Origin: an archaeon
GTDB lineage: Archaea; Asgardarchaeota; Hermodarchaeia; Hermodarchaeales; Hermodarchaeaceae
NCBI GenBank assembly: GCA_016550395.1
Contig: JABXGY010000388.1
Location: 1 to 5,198, forward strand
Direction: 5' to 3'
Length of the DNA stretch: 5,198 bases
Shown here: positions 4,931 to 5,198 of the stretch, one piece after another
How positions within the stretch are numbered: position 1 is the first letter of the stretch
How the letters are laid out: every line of letters starts with the position of its first letter
Notes under the pieces: generated by a model
Seen by the model: only the letters and a program-made list of their open reading frames with translations
The model's database searches: none
Told to the model about the DNA's origin: nothing
Program-made: the position numbers and the translations under genes

Positions 4931-5198
4931 ATGAAACTAAGAAATACAAATGCCAACCTATACACCGCGGATTCATTCTTTGAAGACGGCGTGAAACGGG
5001 ACAAATCCATTCGTGAGCAACACAACTACTTGTTTGTAGGAACTGGGGGAACAGAAAACGCTATCGCCCAATTCATTACAAAGGCGAAGTTACATCCACC
5101 AATTCTTCTTCTCAGTTATGAGGGAAGTAATTCTCTTCCCGCGGCTATGGAAATCCGAACCGCTTTACAACAACAGAATATTCCAGCACGAATAATTC
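4931..5198 (+). CDS. Probable L-fucose isomerase-like protein, N-terminal part (3' truncated by window edge)
   Basis: An open frame running off the window, 89 complete codons from ATG 4931. After a polar N-terminus comes YLFVGTGGTEN (33-43), then PPILLLSYEGSNSLPAAMEI (56-75) and a helix ending IPARII. The GTGGTE turn followed by a strand and NSLPAA-x-E resembles the N-terminal domain of L-fucose/L-arabinose isomerase-like proteins (COG2407 type), which interconvert aldoses and ketoses. This is recognition by pattern; the metal-binding catalytic residues lie in the missing part. No Shine-Dalgarno precedes ATG 4931. The frame is open back to 4796, and a TTG at 4865 with GAGGG six bases upstream would add 22 residues (MTVNIITFFSSVTPQQ and on) that look unconserved. 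It is divergent from the transporter, with which it may share control. Confidence 0.55.
   Translation, partial: MKLRNTNANLYTADSFFEDGVKRDKSIREQHNYLFVGTGGTENAIAQFITKAKLHPPILLLSYEGSNSLPAAMEIRTALQQQNIPARII

Noticed and set aside
4834..5025. 63-codon minus-strand frame across the isomerase start
   Set aside because: It is antisense to the frame encoding the GTGGTE and NSLPAA motifs and has no family features.
1..5198. CRISPR array, tRNA, rRNA or insertion sequence
   Set aside because: No regularly spaced repeats, cloverleaf-like segments, transposase frames or terminal inverted repeats were seen; nearly all DNA is accounted for by genes and short spacers.

Overview
The window most likely comes from an archaeon of the Asgard group. 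A Rab/Ras-type small GTPase (its C-terminal half) lies on the same intronless, tightly packed DNA as an isopentenyl phosphate kinase of the archaeal mevalonate route. Start sites are preceded by archaeal-style AGGTG or GGAG Shine-Dalgarno motifs and by TATA-like boxes. This is inferred from gene content; nothing in the window fixes a species.

Layout. Bases 1-306 (+) hold the end of the small GTPase. Bases 311-2208 (+) hold a tandem duplication with a period of about 999 bp: two genes for polytopic membrane proteins of the phytol/farnesol/dolichol kinase type. Each copy has its own similar TATA-like box and leader. The downstream copy (1372-2208) keeps the family motifs. The upstream copy (364-1218) has the same length and membrane pattern but has lost the Asp, Arg and His residues of those motifs, and the codon matching its sister's ATG start is ATC. 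Bases 2317-3120 (+) encode isopentenyl phosphate kinase. Bases 3117-4589 (-) encode a 12-helix-type major facilitator transporter, converging on the kinase so that both stop codons lie in one TTAA palindrome. Bases 4590-4930 form a divergent regulatory region with repeated ATCAATA elements. From 4931 (or perhaps 4865) to the window end (+) runs the N-terminus of a probable L-fucose-isomerase-like protein.

How they may work together. A membrane isoprenoid-alcohol kinase (alcohol to monophosphate) next to a soluble isopentenyl phosphate kinase (monophosphate to diphosphate) suggests an isoprenoid phosphorylation or salvage module. The motif-poor sister may be a non-catalytic partner or a diverged duplicate. 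The transporter and the sugar-isomerase-like gene share a divergent promoter region and could form a separate sugar-related unit. The pathway links are inference; the motifs, duplication and gene overlaps can be read directly.
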